From: JBFHFS01 sp041583495
Lineage (GTDB): Bacteria > Bacteroidota > Bacteroidia > Bacteroidales > Marinilabiliaceae
DNA length: 64,000 bases
Assembly: GCA_041583495.1 (NCBI GenBank)
Contig: JBFHFS010000001.1
Coordinates: 1-64,000, forward strand
Direction of reading: 5' to 3'
This document shows positions 63,428-64,000 of this stretch, in pieces. Positions within the stretch are counted from its first letter, which is position 1, and each line of letters opens with the position of its first letter. The position numbers and the translations under genes were made by a program. Below the pieces are notes generated by a model that was given only the letters and a program-made list of their open reading frames with translations, was not told where the DNA came from and made no database searches.

Positions 63428-64000
63428 TCATTTTCGGTCAACCTGAAAAACTCTTCCTTCGATGGCCAGGGAGGTATTCTCAAAGACCACCCGTGCCTCC
63501 TCTTCGAATTGTTTAAGATTTCGGTAACGGGAAGAAAAATGGCCTATAATCAACTGGCGCACCTTTGCTTTTTGGGCGATCACAGCTGCCTGCCGGGCGG
63601 TGGAATGAAACGTTTTTTCGGCCAACACTTCCATCTCAGACAAAAAAGTAGACTCATGATAGAGCAGATCAACTCCTTTTATCTGAGGAATAATGGCTTC
63701 GCTGTATCGGGTATCCGTACAAAACGCATAGGAACGAGGCCTGGGTGGATCGAAGGTTAACAGCTTATTTGAGATAACCTCTCCCTGGGGAGTAACAAAA
63801 TCCTCACCCAATTTCACTCTGGGGAGCCATTTTAGGGGCACCTGATAAAAATCGGCCATGGGTTTATTTACGGCTCTTTCGCCCTCTTTTTCTTTAAAAA
63901 TAAAACCCACAGTAGGCACCCTGTGAATCAGCGGCACCGTGGTCACGGTCATTTTATCGTCCTCATAAATCAAGCCCGGAGTATCATTCAGGAAGGAATG
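63428..64000 (-). CDS. rnz: Ribonuclease Z, C-terminal part (cut by window end)
   Basis: The C-terminal 190 residues of ribonuclease Z, the metallo-beta-lactamase endonuclease that removes tRNA 3' trailers. The frame is open to the window edge, so the N-terminal metal motif lies outside. Visible are PRPRSYAFCTDTRYSEAIIP, which contains the metal-site Asp, LLYHESTFLSEMEVLAEKTF with the conserved His, HSTARQAAVIAQKAKVRQLI, and IIGHFSSRY with the last histidine ligand. The C-terminus is complete (GRVFQVDRK, stop at 63428). Confidence 0.9.
   Translation of the reverse strand, partial: HSFLNDTPGLIYEDDKMTVTTVPLIHRVPTVGFIFKEKEGERAVNKPMADFYQVPLKWLPRVKLGEDFVTPQGEVISNKLLTFDPPRPRSYAFCTDTRYSEAIIPQIKGVDLLYHESTFLSEMEVLAEKTFHSTARQAAVIAQKAKVRQLIIGHFSSRYRNLKQFEEEARVVFENTSLAIEGRVFQVDRK

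Noticed and set aside
63132..63446. Open + strand frame of about 104 codons
   Set aside because: Low-complexity composition, no family features, and it overlaps the end of the rnz gene.

Overview
The window reads as a chromosomal segment of a Bacteroidota bacterium, most likely Bacteroidales/Marinilabiliales-like. The evidence is an ECF sigma/FecR anti-sigma/STN-carboxypeptidase-like locus, SiaB/SiaC family proteins, a menaquinone pathway, TAT-lipoprotein Gfo/Idh/MocA enzymes, few Shine-Dalgarno sequences, and promoter-like TAnnTTTG boxes. The placement is inferred from gene content; no rRNA or tRNA gene was seen. Most of the window is moderately GC-rich core genome, but the central CRISPR-Cas block has strikingly AT-rich interference genes.

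Layout. 1-2.8 kb: ferredoxin-NADP-reductase-like oxidoreductase, rlmN, a possible 57-residue ORF and an ECF sigma factor. 3-7.3 kb: a 1452-residue hybrid histidine kinase. 7.5-10.9 kb: an acyl-carrier-like protein lacking the carrier serine, then (reverse) sigma factor, FecR anti-sigma and an STN/CarboxypepD_reg protein without a TonB barrel. 11.2-17.2 kb: menA, a fused menC-menE and uvrA. 17.3-25.1 kb (reverse): a lipoprotein and a small secreted protein, a dihydroorotate-dehydrogenase-like enzyme, then comB-serC-serA-DUF1015-yggS. 25.3-30.2 kb: gcvT, an HPt-STAS pair and clpB.

30.5-46.1 kb holds a complete type I-B CRISPR-Cas locus on the + strand: WYL regulator, cas6, a REP-associated tyrosine transposase (RAYT) with REP-like hairpins, cas8b, cas7, cas5, cas3, cas4, cas1, a 423-residue pRiA4b-ORF3-like protein inserted between cas1 and cas2, cas2, a 226-nt leader with internal repeats, and an array of 56 repeats and 55 spacers. 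The pRiA4b-like gene between the two spacer-integration genes is the best candidate here for something undescribed. The RAYT between cas6 and cas8 and the sharp composition change between cas4 and cas1 suggest that the locus was assembled from modules.

46-64 kb: a sialidase, a Gfo/Idh/MocA oxidoreductase, a carbonic anhydrase, a lipoprotein, a PepSY-type membrane protein, an Omp85-like barrel, a second copy of the small secreted family, a large ABCG-type transporter with TerB-like and FHA-like N-terminal regions, siaC-siaB, a serine acetyltransferase, a C-terminal processing protease, guaA, and the C-terminal part of ribonuclease Z cut by the window end.
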